Positions 1-9,560 of a stretch of DNA of 64,000 nt are shown here, one piece after another. The stretch spans positions 354,936,302 through 355,000,301 of the forward strand of contig CM068374.1 of NCBI GenBank assembly GCA_034769895.1, written 5' to 3'. The notes under the pieces are model-generated. The model did not search any database, had not been told where the DNA came from, and was given only the letters and a program-made list of their open reading frames with translations. Source of the stretch: Magicicada septendecula (taxonomy: Eukaryota; Arthropoda; Insecta; Hemiptera; Cicadidae). The translations under genes and the position numbers were made by a program. Position 1 is the stretch's first letter. Each line of letters begins with the position of its first letter.

Positions 1-2
1 AC

Positions 3-1262
3 ACACTTTCTAGAGTAGATATTATAGAAAATAAAACAGGTAGCGACCTTAAAGAGATAGAAATTTTTAGATTAACTAGAGAAGATAAAATTTTTGGTGA
101 GGAGTTAAAGGATATTAAGAATATGCAAAGATCTGAAAATAAGTTGGGTAAAATAATTGTTAGTTTAGAAACGGATGTAGATGGGTCTGAATATAGTACA
201 CGTTTTCAAGTATATCAAGGAATTCTGTTTAAAAAAGCAGAAGGGGGTGAGCGTGATTGGAGACTAGTTATACCAGAAGGATTGATAGATACAATTATTT
301 GGGATTGCCATATAAAGTATGGGCATTTTGGGGCAAAAAAGTGTACGAATGTTTTAAAAGAATCATGTGTTTTTAAGAATATGGAGAGGCGAGTACGGAT
401 GTTGTTAAGGGTGTGTGATTTATGTCAGAGGTCTAAGGCAGTGAATTATAGAGTAGAAGGGGAATTGAATTATATTAAAGTAGAGAGACCGTTTGATTTA
501 GTTGCTGTAGATTTATATGGGCCATTACCCAAAGGTAGAGGTGGAGTGATGTATGTTTTTGTTGTATTAGACACGTTTTCTAAGTATGTTAGATTATATT
601 GTATCAAGAGAGCGACGAGCAGAGTGCTAAGCGAGAAGATAACGAGAGATTATATGGTGAATATAGGTAAGCCGAAGATCATTTTGTCCGATCATGGACC
701 CCAGTTTATAAGTGGTAGGTGGAGACAAAGTCTTGGATGGGAAGGTATCATACCCAAACATACGGCAGTTTACCATCCACAGCCAAACCAGGCAGAACGG
801 GTGATGAGAGAGATTGGTAGGATATTTCGGGCGTATTGTCACGCCAAGCACACAGAATGGCCATCCTACGTTAAGAAAGTAGAGGAGTGGCTGAATAGTA
901 CCAACCATGAATCCACTGGGTTTACGCCGTATGAATTAATAAAAGGAACAAGGCCACCTAGGATATTGGAACAACTTTTTAGCTATCCACCAGAAACGCA
1001 AACTATAGACGTGAATATGAAGATCCGACTAGCGAATGAAAATTTACTCACAAAAGGAGAGAGGAGAAAGCAGAGACATGATGCTAAAGGTAAGTGGACT
1101 AAATATGAGGTAGGGCAATTAGTACTGGTAAGGAGACACGATTTATCTAGCGCACAGGATAAAGAGATAAAGAAGTTTTTTCTATTATATGAGGGACCAT
1201 ATGAAATTGTAGAAGTAAAGATGAATAATGCGTATGTGTTACGGAATCAAGCAACGCAGTAG
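3..1262 (+). CDS. Gypsy-type pol, 5'-partial: RNase H end and integrase
   Basis: The frame is open to the left edge of the window. The first ATG is at 123, but the reading frame begins upstream with TLSRV, the end of the RNase H motif ADxLSR, so the true start lies outside. Counting from the ATG at 123, a zinc-binding HHCC region covers about residues 60-102 (GHFGAKKC, CDLCQ). The catalytic triad is visible as D130 (VDLYGPL), D190 (LSDHGPQF) and E225 (QAERVMRE). A GPY/F module follows near the C-terminus (YEGPYEIVEV). Known role of the family: integrase inserts the cDNA into chromosomal DNA. The frame is uninterrupted, so this pol segment could be functional. There is no env-like ORF after it. 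Closest relative in the window: the integrase of Y. Confidence 0.9.
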   Translation, partial: TLSRVDIIENKTGSDLKEIEIFRLTREDKIFGEELKDIKNMQRSENKLGKIIVSLETDVDGSEYSTRFQVYQGILFKKAEGGERDWRLVIPEGLIDTIIWDCHIKYGHFGAKKCTNVLKESCVFKNMERRVRMLLRVCDLCQRSKAVNYRVEGELNYIKVERPFDLVAVDLYGPLPKGRGGVMYVFVVLDTFSKYVRLYCIKRATSRVLSEKITRDYMVNIGKPKIILSDHGPQFISGRWRQSLGWEGIIPKHTAVYHPQPNQAERVMREIGRIFRAYCHAKHTEWPSYVKKVEEWLNSTNHESTGFTPYELIKGTRPPRILEQLFSYPPETQTIDVNMKIRLANENLLTKGERRKQRHDAKGKWTKYEVGQLVLVRRHDLSSAQDKEIKKFFLLYEGPYEIVEVKMNNAYVLRNQATQ

Positions 1263-1674
1263 ATAGTAAGTACACAAAATGCGACGAACTTGAAGTTGTA
1301 TCGGTCACAATAAGTAATTGAATTTTAATATATTATTTTTGTTTTAGAAGGGACTCTCCCCCATTTTCGGGCGGTCACGGCTTCACCATCCCTGACCGTG
1401 GATTTTGGCTGTTTGGAGGCGGACCATGGTTGGCGGAACTTTAAAAAAATAGGTGAAAGCACCGATGGTCCTACTCCACAAATTGGTGAAAATAGAAATT
1501 TAATCTTATTGTTGAACGGGGAGGGGGACCCATAAAGTTCGTGGATGAAAAATATATATATTAAAAAAAAAACGTTCAATTGGCAATTGTCCATGAACAT
1601 ATAATAGTTTTATTTAATATAATAAAACGATCCAAAATTCATGTAACTTAACAAGTGCGACTCGTGAGGAGTCA

Positions 1675-1731
1675 TTTCATTACCTAGAAGTATTGTTCAG
1701 TGAGAAGTAACAATACTCCTCGGTAATGAAA
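1675..1731 (+). other. Two-tier hairpin after integrase
   Basis: Outer stem TTTCATTACC (1675-1684) pairs perfectly with GGTAATGAAA (1722-1731). Inner stem AGTATTGTT (1689-1697) pairs perfectly with AACAATACT (1709-1717). The loop is 11 nt and the junctions are 4 nt each. The perfect 10-bp and 9-bp stems are seen directly; function is unknown. Confidence 0.6.
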
Positions 1732-2400
1732 TAAACATAAATAATTTTAAATGGCGGTCGAATTTATTTTAGGAGAAAAGGAACTAGTTATAATTTAATG
1801 ATTATATTAATTAATGATAGTAAAAATTTTATGATTTTATATGCAAATTTAAAGATGTAAAGTGTGTAATTTTTGGACAAACTTAAATGTGAATTGTTTA
1901 TTTTTAATGTAATAACAACAATGTTTATTATGATGTACTTAGATGATTTTGTGTTAATTTGAGATATAGAATAGGGGAATGTTTAAGGACATAATGTGTT
2001 TAGATGTAGTTGATTTGGTTATGTTATGTATTCCTATATATGTTAGAGGTTAAGTGAAAACAAAACCAGTGCTTCTTAACGCAAACCAGCACCGTTAGGG
2101 GGAAACAGATCAGTTGGGGATATGGTGTTGTACAAGGCCACTAGTTGATATTTTAATTTGTTGTTTCAGAGTTTGGTGATGCTGTGGTGGCGGTCCTGAG
2201 CTGGCCAGCGCGTCAGAGCAGGGGCGTTAAGTATGTCTGACTTTATGGTGTTGGGATCTCGAGAGAGAAGTCCAGTAATGTCATTCAGGTGCGGTCACAG
2301 TCACTGGACCAAGGGTGAGTTAATTATATTTTTTTGTAAACCATAAAGGGGGTTGTGGCGACATATCCTGGCTGATCCCTTTAGCAAGTATGAGTGTGTC

Positions 2401-2448
2401 AATGAGAGTTTTTATGCTTCAGCATAAAACCTCTCATTGAGGGGGTAT
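2401..2448 (+). promoter_or_regulatory. Pre-LTR hairpin and polypurine tract of Z
   Basis: A 17-nt arm (2401-2417), loop TTCA (2418-2421) and 17-nt arm (2422-2438) pair at 16 of 17 positions. GAGGGGGTAT follows directly, and then the LTR at 2449. The G-rich run is the expected plus-strand primer (polypurine tract). The hairpin has counterparts with compensated changes in A (29741-29778) and C (57510-57547). Confidence 0.75.
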
Positions 2449-3171
2449 TGTAACGGGACATTTTTAGGCATATTTTTAGGTAAACGTAAACATAAAGGGA
2501 CAGAAGGTAAATTTTATTGGTAGCGACAGTGGTAGCACTGCTTGTAAAATATTATTCATAAGATTATAACGACGCAATAGACAACCAGTGAAATTGTGCC
2601 AAGGTCAGTTCCAGTGAGAAGCAAAACAACTATTTTTAGATGCATGACTAGCATGTTATGTAACTGAGAGGATCGTACGATGTTACGTCAGATCATACGT
2701 CACGCTGGTATGTAGGAGTGGCAGTCCAGCAACACATATTGGCGTAGTGATACAAACGGAGGACAATGCAAGTTGGAGTAAACAACTGCGGCCACTTTAC
2801 AAAATAGTGCCGTTCATCTAATCTCAGTATAAAATTACTCCGTGAGCTGGCCGGTCACGTATAAAAGATGTAAAACAATTACGGGCGCCCGTACGTAACA
2901 AATTACCAAAAAATGTGAAAGTAATCATAAAGTAAACAGTTTAATAAATTTACAGTTCCGGTAAATGAATGAAATAGGGAAAATGTGCGAAATGGAAGAA
3001 AAATGCGTGGTAAAAAAAACGGACTCGTCAAGATCTTAGAATTCATGAATAAGTAACCAACAAGGGGTAACTCTAAAAGCTTTCAAATTTGGAAATGTTT
3101 TGTAAAAGAAACTGGCAACCTAAATTATAATTAAATTTAATGAACTAAATAAACCGGGGGGGTACCGAAAT

Positions 3172-3253
<82 letters not shown>

Positions 3254-3256
3254 AGG

Positions 3257-3307
<51 letters not shown>

Positions 3308-3668
3308 TCTAAGAATATAAAAGAAGTGCTGGTTTGTATATAAAAAGAAAGAAATATAATCTATAAATAATCTAAAAATCTATAATGAAATTTACAATTT
3401 TTTGCATTAATCTTGATGAATTTCTTTTCATGAGTTATAGCTAAATCTGCAAAAGTAGTTAAGGGTAGGAAAGGAAGATTTATGTTTATTATTATGTTCA
3501 TTACAGGATAAATAAAAATTTCGTTCAATGCAAATATGAGTTAAACTAATTACTGCAAATAAATCATTTCTGTTCTCCTGAGTTCGCCGAAAAGAACCCG
3601 AATTGGTAAGTACATATTTCTTGTACATATATTAATTGCTAATTGAATTAATTTCTTGCAGTATGGCA
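2449..3668 (+). repeat. LTR of element Z (1220 bp)
   Basis: Begins TGTAACGGGACA after a polypurine tract and ends GTATGGCA just before the primer-binding site. Homologous to the E LTR: shared blocks include GGTAGCGACAGTGGTAGCAC, GTGCCAAGGTCA and AAAATAGTGCCGTT. It contains a long (GA)n run that E lacks. Near the end there is a GTAAGT donor-like site (3606) and a TTTCTTGCAG acceptor-like site (ending 3661). Confidence 0.85.
3177..3303 (+). repeat. (GA)n microsatellite inside the Z LTR
   Basis: About 127 bp of GA dinucleotides with a short GGGA-rich interruption near 3246-3264. It is absent from the homologous E LTR, so it expanded after the copies separated. Confidence 0.97.
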
Positions 3669-3670
3669 AG

Positions 3671-3684
3671 ATGGCGCCCGAAAT
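3671..3684 (+). promoter_or_regulatory. Primer-binding site next to the Z LTR
   Basis: TGGCGCCCGAAAT lies two bases after the LTR end. TGGCGCCC is the usual complement of a tRNA-Lys 3' end in retroelements. E has the same site at 60386 (TGGCGCCCGAAG). Confidence 0.7.
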
Positions 3685-4037
3685 GAGTAATTAAGTTTTA
3701 ATTATAATGTGACCTAAAAGCGATATCACACAACTTACCAGACTCAACAAAGATCAGAGGAAGAAAATGGGCACCAACAAGGAAGTCGTAGCACTGAAGG
3801 TTATGGACCCAGAAGCTGGAACAGGAGAGGAGAAGAACACTCCGACAACCAACAGAGAGATGAGATAGAGCGACCAGTGAATGAGGACAAAAATAGGGGA
3901 AACGAACCTCTGCAGTGAAAACACTGGATGGCTCATCACTGCAAGAGAAGAAAGGTCTTATTATAACGAAAAAACCGAAGCCGGAGACAATTACAATAGT
4001 ATAAAATCATTTTCTTAAAAATATTAGAAATGAATTA

Positions 4038-4314
4038 ATGGAAGAGAAAATAACAGAAGAGGAGAGACCCAATAGCGACATCGTATACATTCGAGTGGGA
4101 CTGCAGGGAGTACCTACTGAACTGATGATAGATACCGGAGCTAACATATCACTAATCACAAGACTGAACTAAACCGCATACACGAAGCCATACCGGAGAA
4201 GATATCCACACTGCCCATACATAATATTACGATTATTGGAGCCACAGGACGGCAGAACAAAACAGTGAAACATCAAGTGATTCTAACGTTACAAGTGGAG
4301 GAATAGGGATTCCT
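4038..4314 (+). pseudogene. Retropepsin (aspartic protease) remnant of Y
   Basis: The frame from the ATG at 4038 contains the protease active-site motif MIDTGANISLIT and reaches a stop at 4170. Homology continues in the next frame from about 4163 (AIPEKISTLPIH, IIGATGRQNK), then ends at a stop near 4305. It resumes in a third frame as the flap/second half (GCDMLRR) inside the following ORF. Two small indels have therefore broken the protease. In the family this enzyme processes the Gag and Pol polyproteins. Confidence 0.75.
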
Positions 4315-4962
4315 ATGGTGTTTTTAGTAGCTCAAGGGCTACCTTTCAAGGCACTTTTAGGGTGTGACATGCTACGGCGCCACTCTACGCTCATTGACCT
4401 GAACAGTGGTAAGGTTACACTGTATTCAGAAGGTATTGAAATGTCCACTGAGATAATAGGAAGCGAAAATGCCCCTCAGTCAGATAGCGGACTATCATAC
4501 TATGTTAGGGAGAAACCTAGGACCACCATAGGAAATAAGGAACTTGTAACAATGGAATCAGATTTATGGAGGGATAAATTACATGAGATACTGTCTTTTA
4601 AAGGAAAAGGACTAAAAGAAGAAATCAGTGTGGAACAAAAACAAAATTTAATTGAAATATATGACAGGTATAGAAACGTTTTCTCTGATAAACCAGGAAA
4701 GGCTAAAAACTTCACATGTGAATTGAAATTTTATGAAACGGTTCAGTTTAATAGAAAATCGTACTGCATAGCTCAATCTCTAAAAGAAGCGGTGAGGAAA
4801 GAAATACAAAGAATGTTAGACCATGATGTAATAGAACGAAGTAGCTCCCCGCATACAAGCCCGATAGTCGCTATACCAAAAAAGGATGGCCAAGTGCGTC
4901 TCTGCCTCGATGCAAGAGAGATAAATAAGATGATCATCAATGATCGGACGTTGCCAGGTTAA
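4315..4962 (+). pseudogene. Y pol fragment: protease end and RT fingers
   Basis: 215 codons. The N-terminal third finishes the protease (LLGCDMLRRHSTLIDL). The rest is the Gypsy RT start: the conserved YRNVFSDKPGKA linker, VIERSSSPHTSPIVAIPKKDG, then VRLCLDAREIN. The stop at 4960-4962 falls where the frame should go on to the palm domain. The next ~80 bp (4963-5044) has lost the expected LD-x-GYWQ block and contains stops, so the RT is broken here. Confidence 0.8.
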
Positions 4963-5044
4963 ATTGAAGAAATTTCACAGAAGCAAGTTTATGAGTACCT
5001 GGGACGCCATCTGCGGATACTGGTAGATTAAATTATATCCTAAT

Positions 5045-5470
5045 AGTCGCCAGTATGTCGCTTTCATTTTCGAAGGTAGGAACTATCAGTTCAAGAGGTT
5101 ACCCCTCGGACTGGTAAACTCCGTGGCGATATTTATCCAATGCATGGATAAGATTATGGGAAAAGAAGCATTGGAGTTTGCAACAGTATATGTTGATGAT
5201 ATACTCATAACATCGTCTACTTGGGAAGAACATTGCCACCGCATAGGAATGATTTTAGATAAATTATATCAAAACAATATTACACTCAAATTAGATAAGT
5301 CAAAATTTTTAACTCAGGAATTGCAATTTTTGGGATTTGTGTTATCAGAAAAGGGAATAACCCCATCCCAGGAAAAGGTAGAAGCGATACAGAAATTCCC
5401 GATACCAAGAAACATACGACAACTGCAATCGTTTTTGGGTATCTACAATTATTACCGGAAGTTTCAATAA
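5045..5470 (+). pseudogene. Y pol fragment: RT palm and thumb
   Basis: Homology restarts near 5050 (RQYVAFIFEGRNYQFKRLP) in the frame that stays in use up to 7369. It carries the catalytic YVDDILI box (about 5189-5209) and the thumb/connection motif LQFLGFVLSEKGI, then QLQSFLGIYNYYRKF. A TAA at 5468-5470 ends it. In the family RT copies the element RNA into cDNA; this copy cannot be translated through. Confidence 0.85.
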
Positions 5471-6133
5471 CATTATTCTGAACTGACGACAAAGTTCCAA
5501 CACTTATTATCAACTAAGAATAAGTGGAGATGGGGAAATAACGAAAACGAGAATTTCCAGTTAATAAAGGATAAATTTTTGAAATGCGTAATGTTAAACC
5601 ACCCAGACTTCAACAAAGGGTTCTACCTAAACTGTGATGCGAGCAATGTCAGCTTGGGTGCTGAACTGCATCAAGAGGACCAGGAGAGAAACCACTTGGT
5701 AGTCAGTTTTGCTAGTTGAGTGCTCAGCCGGTGTGAAAGAAACTACACTGTGACTGAGAAAGAGTTACTCAGTATAGTATTTGCCTGTCTCAAGTTTTGG
5801 ACCTACATACTCGGATATCCAGTGACAATTCAATCCGACCATAAATCAATTTCGTTCCTCAAAAAATGTAAATTGAATCATGGACGATTGACCAGGTGGG
5901 TGTTGATTCTCCACGAATATAATATCAACTGGGAATACATGCCTGGAAAACAGAATGTGGTCGCCGATGGGTTGTCCAGAATAAATTTAGAGGAAGGGAC
6001 ATATGAAACCGAACAGAAGGACATTGTTAAAGTCTTCAATGTAATTAAGGCTAGAGAAGACCTAGAAATAGTCCTGAAACAAGTAGCTAAACTGCAGGGC
6101 ACCGACTCGAAATTAAAATCCATAAAGGAATGA
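5471..6133 (+). pseudogene. Y pol fragment: RNase H
   Basis: Same frame as the RT palm. LNCDASNVSLGAEL (first catalytic Asp) lies before an in-frame TGA at 5717-5719. After it come YTVTEKELLSIVFA (catalytic Glu), the DHKSISFL box and VVADGLSRI, the usual RNase H end. Another TGA at 6131-6133 separates it from integrase. Three in-frame stops (5468, 5717, 6131) but a continuous frame point to slow decay by substitution. Confidence 0.85.
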
Positions 6134-7369
6134 TTGGAAATAAACGATTCTTCCATTATACCGTATTATTGTATCCAGAATGATTTAATATTTACACAAC
6201 CTACGACTAGAATTAATGGTTGGAAATTATATATCCCGAAAGAAGCAGAGTCACCTATAATTATGGATTATCATGTAAGATATGGTCACATGGAACCCCT
6301 TAAGGTGATAAAGGCTCTAGAGGAAAACACGTACATAAAAGGCATTAATAAGAAAGTAAGGCAGATGGTAAGAAAATGTAAAATCTGTCAGATGGTGAAG
6401 GTCAATAATGAAAGAAAGGAAGGTTCAATGATCACCATTACCTCTAGCAGAAAACTGGAAAAGCTTTTTATGGACATATGTGGACCTTTTCCAAGAAGTA
6501 AAGGTAGGGGACAATATAAGTATATTTTAATCATATTAGACTATTTTTCTAAATTTATTAAGTTATACGCCCTTAGTAAAGCAACCACTCGGAAGATTCT
6601 GGACATTATAAAGAACAAGTATATACTGGAGGTGGGAAAACCAGATATGATAATCACGGACCACGGTACTCAGTTCAAAGGAAAGAAATGGAAAGACGAA
6701 CTACTATCTGCGGGAGTCAAAACCTACAAAACATCTGTGTACCATCCCAGCAGTAATCCTGCCGAGAGAGTCCTACGTGAAGTGGGAAGGATTTTAAGGA
6801 CATACTGTCATCAAGAACATAGGACCTGGAATGAGTACTTGGAGGCCACTGAACCTTTCTTGAACTTACCTTTCCATGAGACAATAGGGGCCAGTCCATA
6901 TCGAATCATGCATAACAAACTACCTCCTAGGGAAATAACTTCAATTATTCAATTTCCATCAATGGATCCCGAAGAATTTTCGATAACTACTGTGCATAAC
7001 CGGATACTTCACAGGGCAGAAATGCGTAGGAAAAGGGAAGGCGAAATTAGGAACAAGAACATAAAATATAATATAGGTGATAAGGTGTTATTAAGAAACC
7101 GCCAACTTCCTAGCTCCCTAGAAGGTTCAACTAAAAAACTGTTATTATTATACCAGGGGCCATATGTTATCACAAAAGATAACAAAAATAACACTTACGA
7201 ACTCACAACTGTAGAGACTACAAAAATTAAAGGCAACTACAACCAGGTCGAAATAAAAGAGATTTTAAGGAGACTAAAGAAAAGTTTTAAAGGACTGTTT
7301 ATTTCAGTAAATTTCACTAAATTTATACTGAAAGAACCAGTCTTGAAGGGGGAGCAATATGTAACATGA
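6134..7369 (+). pseudogene. Y integrase segment, open reading frame
   Basis: 411 codons without a stop. The HHCC zinc region is HVRYGHMEPLKV with CKICQ. The catalytic core has MDICGPF (D), ITDHGTQF (D) and NPAERVLREV (E). A GPY/F module (YQGPYVITKD) follows, then a basic tail. The ORF ends inside the start of the LTR-like sequence (7360), so the last codons and LTR overlap. As an isolated enzyme it looks intact, but it is normally made as part of the broken pol upstream and has no plausible start of its own. Confidence 0.85.
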
Positions 7370-8376
7370 CGCTTCTTCCCCAACCCCTTTTCCCATAATA
7401 AAATAAGCGCATGATAAATATAAAAGTTGAAGAACAAAAAACATACCTATAAACATAATTAAGAGATGTAAAATAATATAGAAATGTAATTATAATGGTA
7501 GTAGTAGATACTGTAAAACCAATATTATAAGACAAACATAAAATGAAACTTTTTAGAAACCCATGGATAATGTTTTAAATGTAAGAAGAGTCAATAGTGT
7601 TAAATAGTACAAGTAATATGAACAATGATATTACTAATATTGTATTGCTTTAAAAGGTAGTAACCAGTGTATTAACGAAAGAAGTAGTAGTGTAAACTAA
7701 CTATGGTGATAAAAATAAATGAAATGTCTGTTAAAAAAAGTGATAAATGTATAATGTGGAAAAACTAAGGCATAATAGTTATCCAAGTGGAATAAGTAGA
7801 ATTAATGATCATGTTTTAAAATAAGACAATACTAGTTAAGTAATAGTTATAGTTATCTGTTTGTATTAAAAAGAATATCCAAGGATAGAAAAGCATGTTT
7901 AATGAATAATATGAGAGTAGGAAAGTAGACAATGTAGTAAAAATTAGCATGGGCATAGCATGTTAGAAGGAATAATATTATGTTTTGAAAATGATAGGAA
8001 TCATTAAATGTTACCTGTTAATTTGTTGTAGTTATGTTTAAAATAGTTCTGTTCCATGAAACTCACGAAATATGTTATAATAACTGTATAAAGAAAGTCA
8101 GGTGATCTAGGCCTAATGAGCCTAGAGTGAAAAAACAGTAATTTGTAAAATTTAATATAATAGCAATAGTAAGTAAGAACAAAATGTAGGTTATACTATT
8201 AAAATTGATAATATAAATTTAAGGACACCTAATGTATTCAAAAGAACCAGTTATAAAATAATTAATATAAAAACAAAATTGTTAAAACAGTAAATCAGTA
8301 AGTACTGGACAGAAATCATTCATGTTTGATTTCAAATCAATTTATGTAAAGAAAGCAAGACAATGATGTTATTATC
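7360..8376 (+). repeat. LTR-like 3' flank of Y
   Basis: TGTAACATGACGC follows an AAGGGGGAGCAATA polypurine-like tract, the expected start of a 3' LTR. The sequence is AT-rich and non-coding, and I found no second copy in the window, so the right end cannot be fixed. It appears to continue beyond the palindromic insertion, at 8889-9034. Confidence 0.5.
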
Positions 8377-8888
8377 AAATATACTGTTACTCACCGTCTA
8401 TGGCCTTTCCGTGATGTTATTTCGTTGTTTACATGTTTCGAGGCACTTGCCTCATCATCAGAACTTTATAAAAACTAATGTATGTCATCAATGATGACAT
8501 GTGTCAAAATACTAAAACACAATACGGCATTAAACCATGTGCAGAACTTGCTTTAAAAATGAGCACGTCAATGTTAGGTGTGCCTTCAAGACTACGGCGC
8601 GTGTTGTCTTGCAAGGCACACCTAACATTGACGTGCTCATTTTTAAAACAAGTTCTGTACATGGTTTAATGCCGTATTGTGTTTTAGTATTTTGACACAT
8701 GTCATCGTTGATTACATACATTAGTTTTTATAAAGTTCTGATGATGAGGCAAGTGCCTCGAAACATGTAAACAACGAAATAACATCACGGAAAGGCCATA
8801 GACGGTGAGTAACAATATATTTGGTTAACAAACACGTGGCTTGGGACTACAATAGGAGTTATTCCATTTAAATCAAGATGTTATTATC
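8377..8888. mobile_element. Palindromic element P1 with 12-bp target duplication
   Basis: Arms 8386-8598 and 8603-8813 form a near-perfect inverted repeat with termini GTTACTCACCGTCTATGG and its complement. A 63-bp unpaired tail follows on the right. GATGTTATTATC occurs at 8365-8376 and again at 8877-8888, which fits a target-site duplication around palindrome plus tail. Long variable duplications and a one-sided tail are features I associate with Penelope-like elements; that assignment is inference. Each arm carries a hammerhead-like motif (8430-8461 minus, 8738-8769 plus). Confidence 0.7.
8738..8769 (+). ncRNA. Hammerhead-like motif in P1 (mirror copy 8430-8461, minus)
   Basis: CTGATGA, a single T, stem GAGGC-AAGT-GCCTC, then GAAA, C-AT-G and TA. 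The flanking GTT and AAC can close stem I. This fits a minimal type I hammerhead layout with a one-base-pair stem III, except for the extra T between the core and stem II. Activity is not demonstrated. Confidence 0.4.
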
Positions 8889-9073
8889 TTAGGAATTCAA
8901 AGTAGTAAGAGAAAGTTATGCTAACTTATAAAATATTTGTTAATTTCGTTAGCAGCATCTAACAATGTAAAAAATATTTTCAGCAATAGGAGTAGGAGGC
9001 TGGCTACCTTGACAACCAAAGATTAACAAGAAAACTTCCATGTTCCTTAAGGAAATGGAAGTATGGTGATGGC

Positions 9074-9560
9074 AAAATATCGGTATGGAGAACCATACAA
9101 GACTTCCATGTTCTAAGATTTATATTTAAAATAATTTACGAAATGAAATGTTTCCATAGAAACTACTTCTTTCCACTTATTGCTTCAGCCTTAACCACAG
9201 TACTGTTATCAGTAACGTATACCACCACACGTTATCGCAATCGATTTTCACTGATGATGGCAGTCGACGGCACTGTCGAAACGTCTGGTTTTGGAGAAAA
9301 CATTGGACTACGGCCAAACAGCCCGGGAAGGAATTTTAACAACTACAACTTTGTTGCCGACAACGTAGTACACATAAAAATTATCCCCTCCCCCTTCAAC
9401 TATAATTTTCATATATAGAAAATTACCCCCACCCCGTTCAACTAGCCTCTTCATTTATAGATATTTCATCTATGTTTCTACAGTGGATTATTCTTATCAG
9501 GATACTTTATTTATCAAAATTAAGTACTTTACTCTTGTTACAACAAAAAATGTTTCAGGT
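9074..9560 (+). repeat. Fold-back end module, copy 1 (left terminus)
   Basis: Starts AAAATATCGGTATGGAGAACC and includes ACCACAGTACTGTTATCAGT, the GGGAAGGAATTTTAACAA block, a C-rich patch, and the TATTCTTATCAGGATACTTT stretch that leads into the tandem repeats. The inverted counterpart is 22781-23212. A palindromic 27-mer (9035-9061) just outside also occurs near the array centre. Confidence 0.8.
9143..9418 (+). CDS. Small ORF in end module copy 1 (hydrophobic N-terminus)
   Basis: 91 codons starting MKCFHRNYFFPL. A hydrophobic stretch (residues 8-24, PLIASALTTVLLSVTY) could act as a signal or membrane segment. The rest includes RFSLMMAVDG and SPGRNFN. Equivalent ORFs start at the same place in all four end modules (10087 plus, 21091 minus, 23143 minus) with substitutions and different ends. 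I do not recognise the family. It may be a tiny element-borne protein or simply an open frame in a duplicated repeat; no upstream signals support either. Confidence 0.25.
   Translation: MKCFHRNYFFPLIASALTTVLLSVTYTTTRYRNRFSLMMAVDGTVETSGFGENIGLRPNSPGRNFNNYNFVADNVVHIKIIPSPFNYNFHI

Larger units (their letters stand above)
1263..2448 (+). other. Structured non-coding 3' region of element Z
   Basis: No ORF of note. Several blocks are conserved with the non-autonomous elements A and C. One is at 1364-1410 (TTTCGGGCG...CGTGG.TTTGGCT, matching A near 27283-27325). Another at 2075-2400 contains the box TTATGGTGTTGGGATCTCG (2243-2261), present in A near 29588 and in C near 57358. It also has a strong internal hairpin (1675-1731) and the terminal hairpin/polypurine tract. 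I infer cis-acting RNA signals used by reverse transcription or packaging; the sequence alone does not prove the role. Confidence 0.6.
1..3668 (+). mobile_element. Element Z: 3' part of a Ty3/Gypsy-like LTR retrotransposon
   Basis: The window opens inside pol. The order is end of RNase H, integrase (stop at 1262), about 1.2 kb of structured non-coding sequence, a hairpin plus G-rich polypurine tract, and an LTR starting TGTAACGGGACA at 2449. The LTR is homologous over most of its length to the LTR of element E (59246-60382), so Z and E belong to one family. Instead of ending in host DNA, the LTR runs directly into a TGGCGCCCGAA primer-binding site, so it has element-internal sequence on both sides. 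No target duplication can be seen because the left end lies outside the window. Confidence 0.85.
3685..9034 (+). mobile_element. Element Y: decayed Ty3/Gypsy-like element lacking most of gag
   Basis: After about 50 bp of leader-like sequence, the DNA switches to the basic, Gln/Asn/Arg-rich tail of a Gag (about 3740-3918) and then to protease, RT, RNase H and integrase remnants. An LTR-like sequence starts TGTAACATGACG at 7360 and is not homologous to the Z LTR. Y therefore looks 5'-truncated and joined to Z-family LTR/leader sequence. Pol carries at least two frameshifts and several stops. Its LTR-like flank is interrupted by a palindromic element (8377-8888). Confidence 0.75.

Noticed and set aside
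9035..9073. Exact left terminus and TSD of the giant fold-back
   Set aside because: The palindromic 27-mer here also occurs at the array centre, and the flanks of 9074 and 23212 do not match, so no terminus can be claimed.
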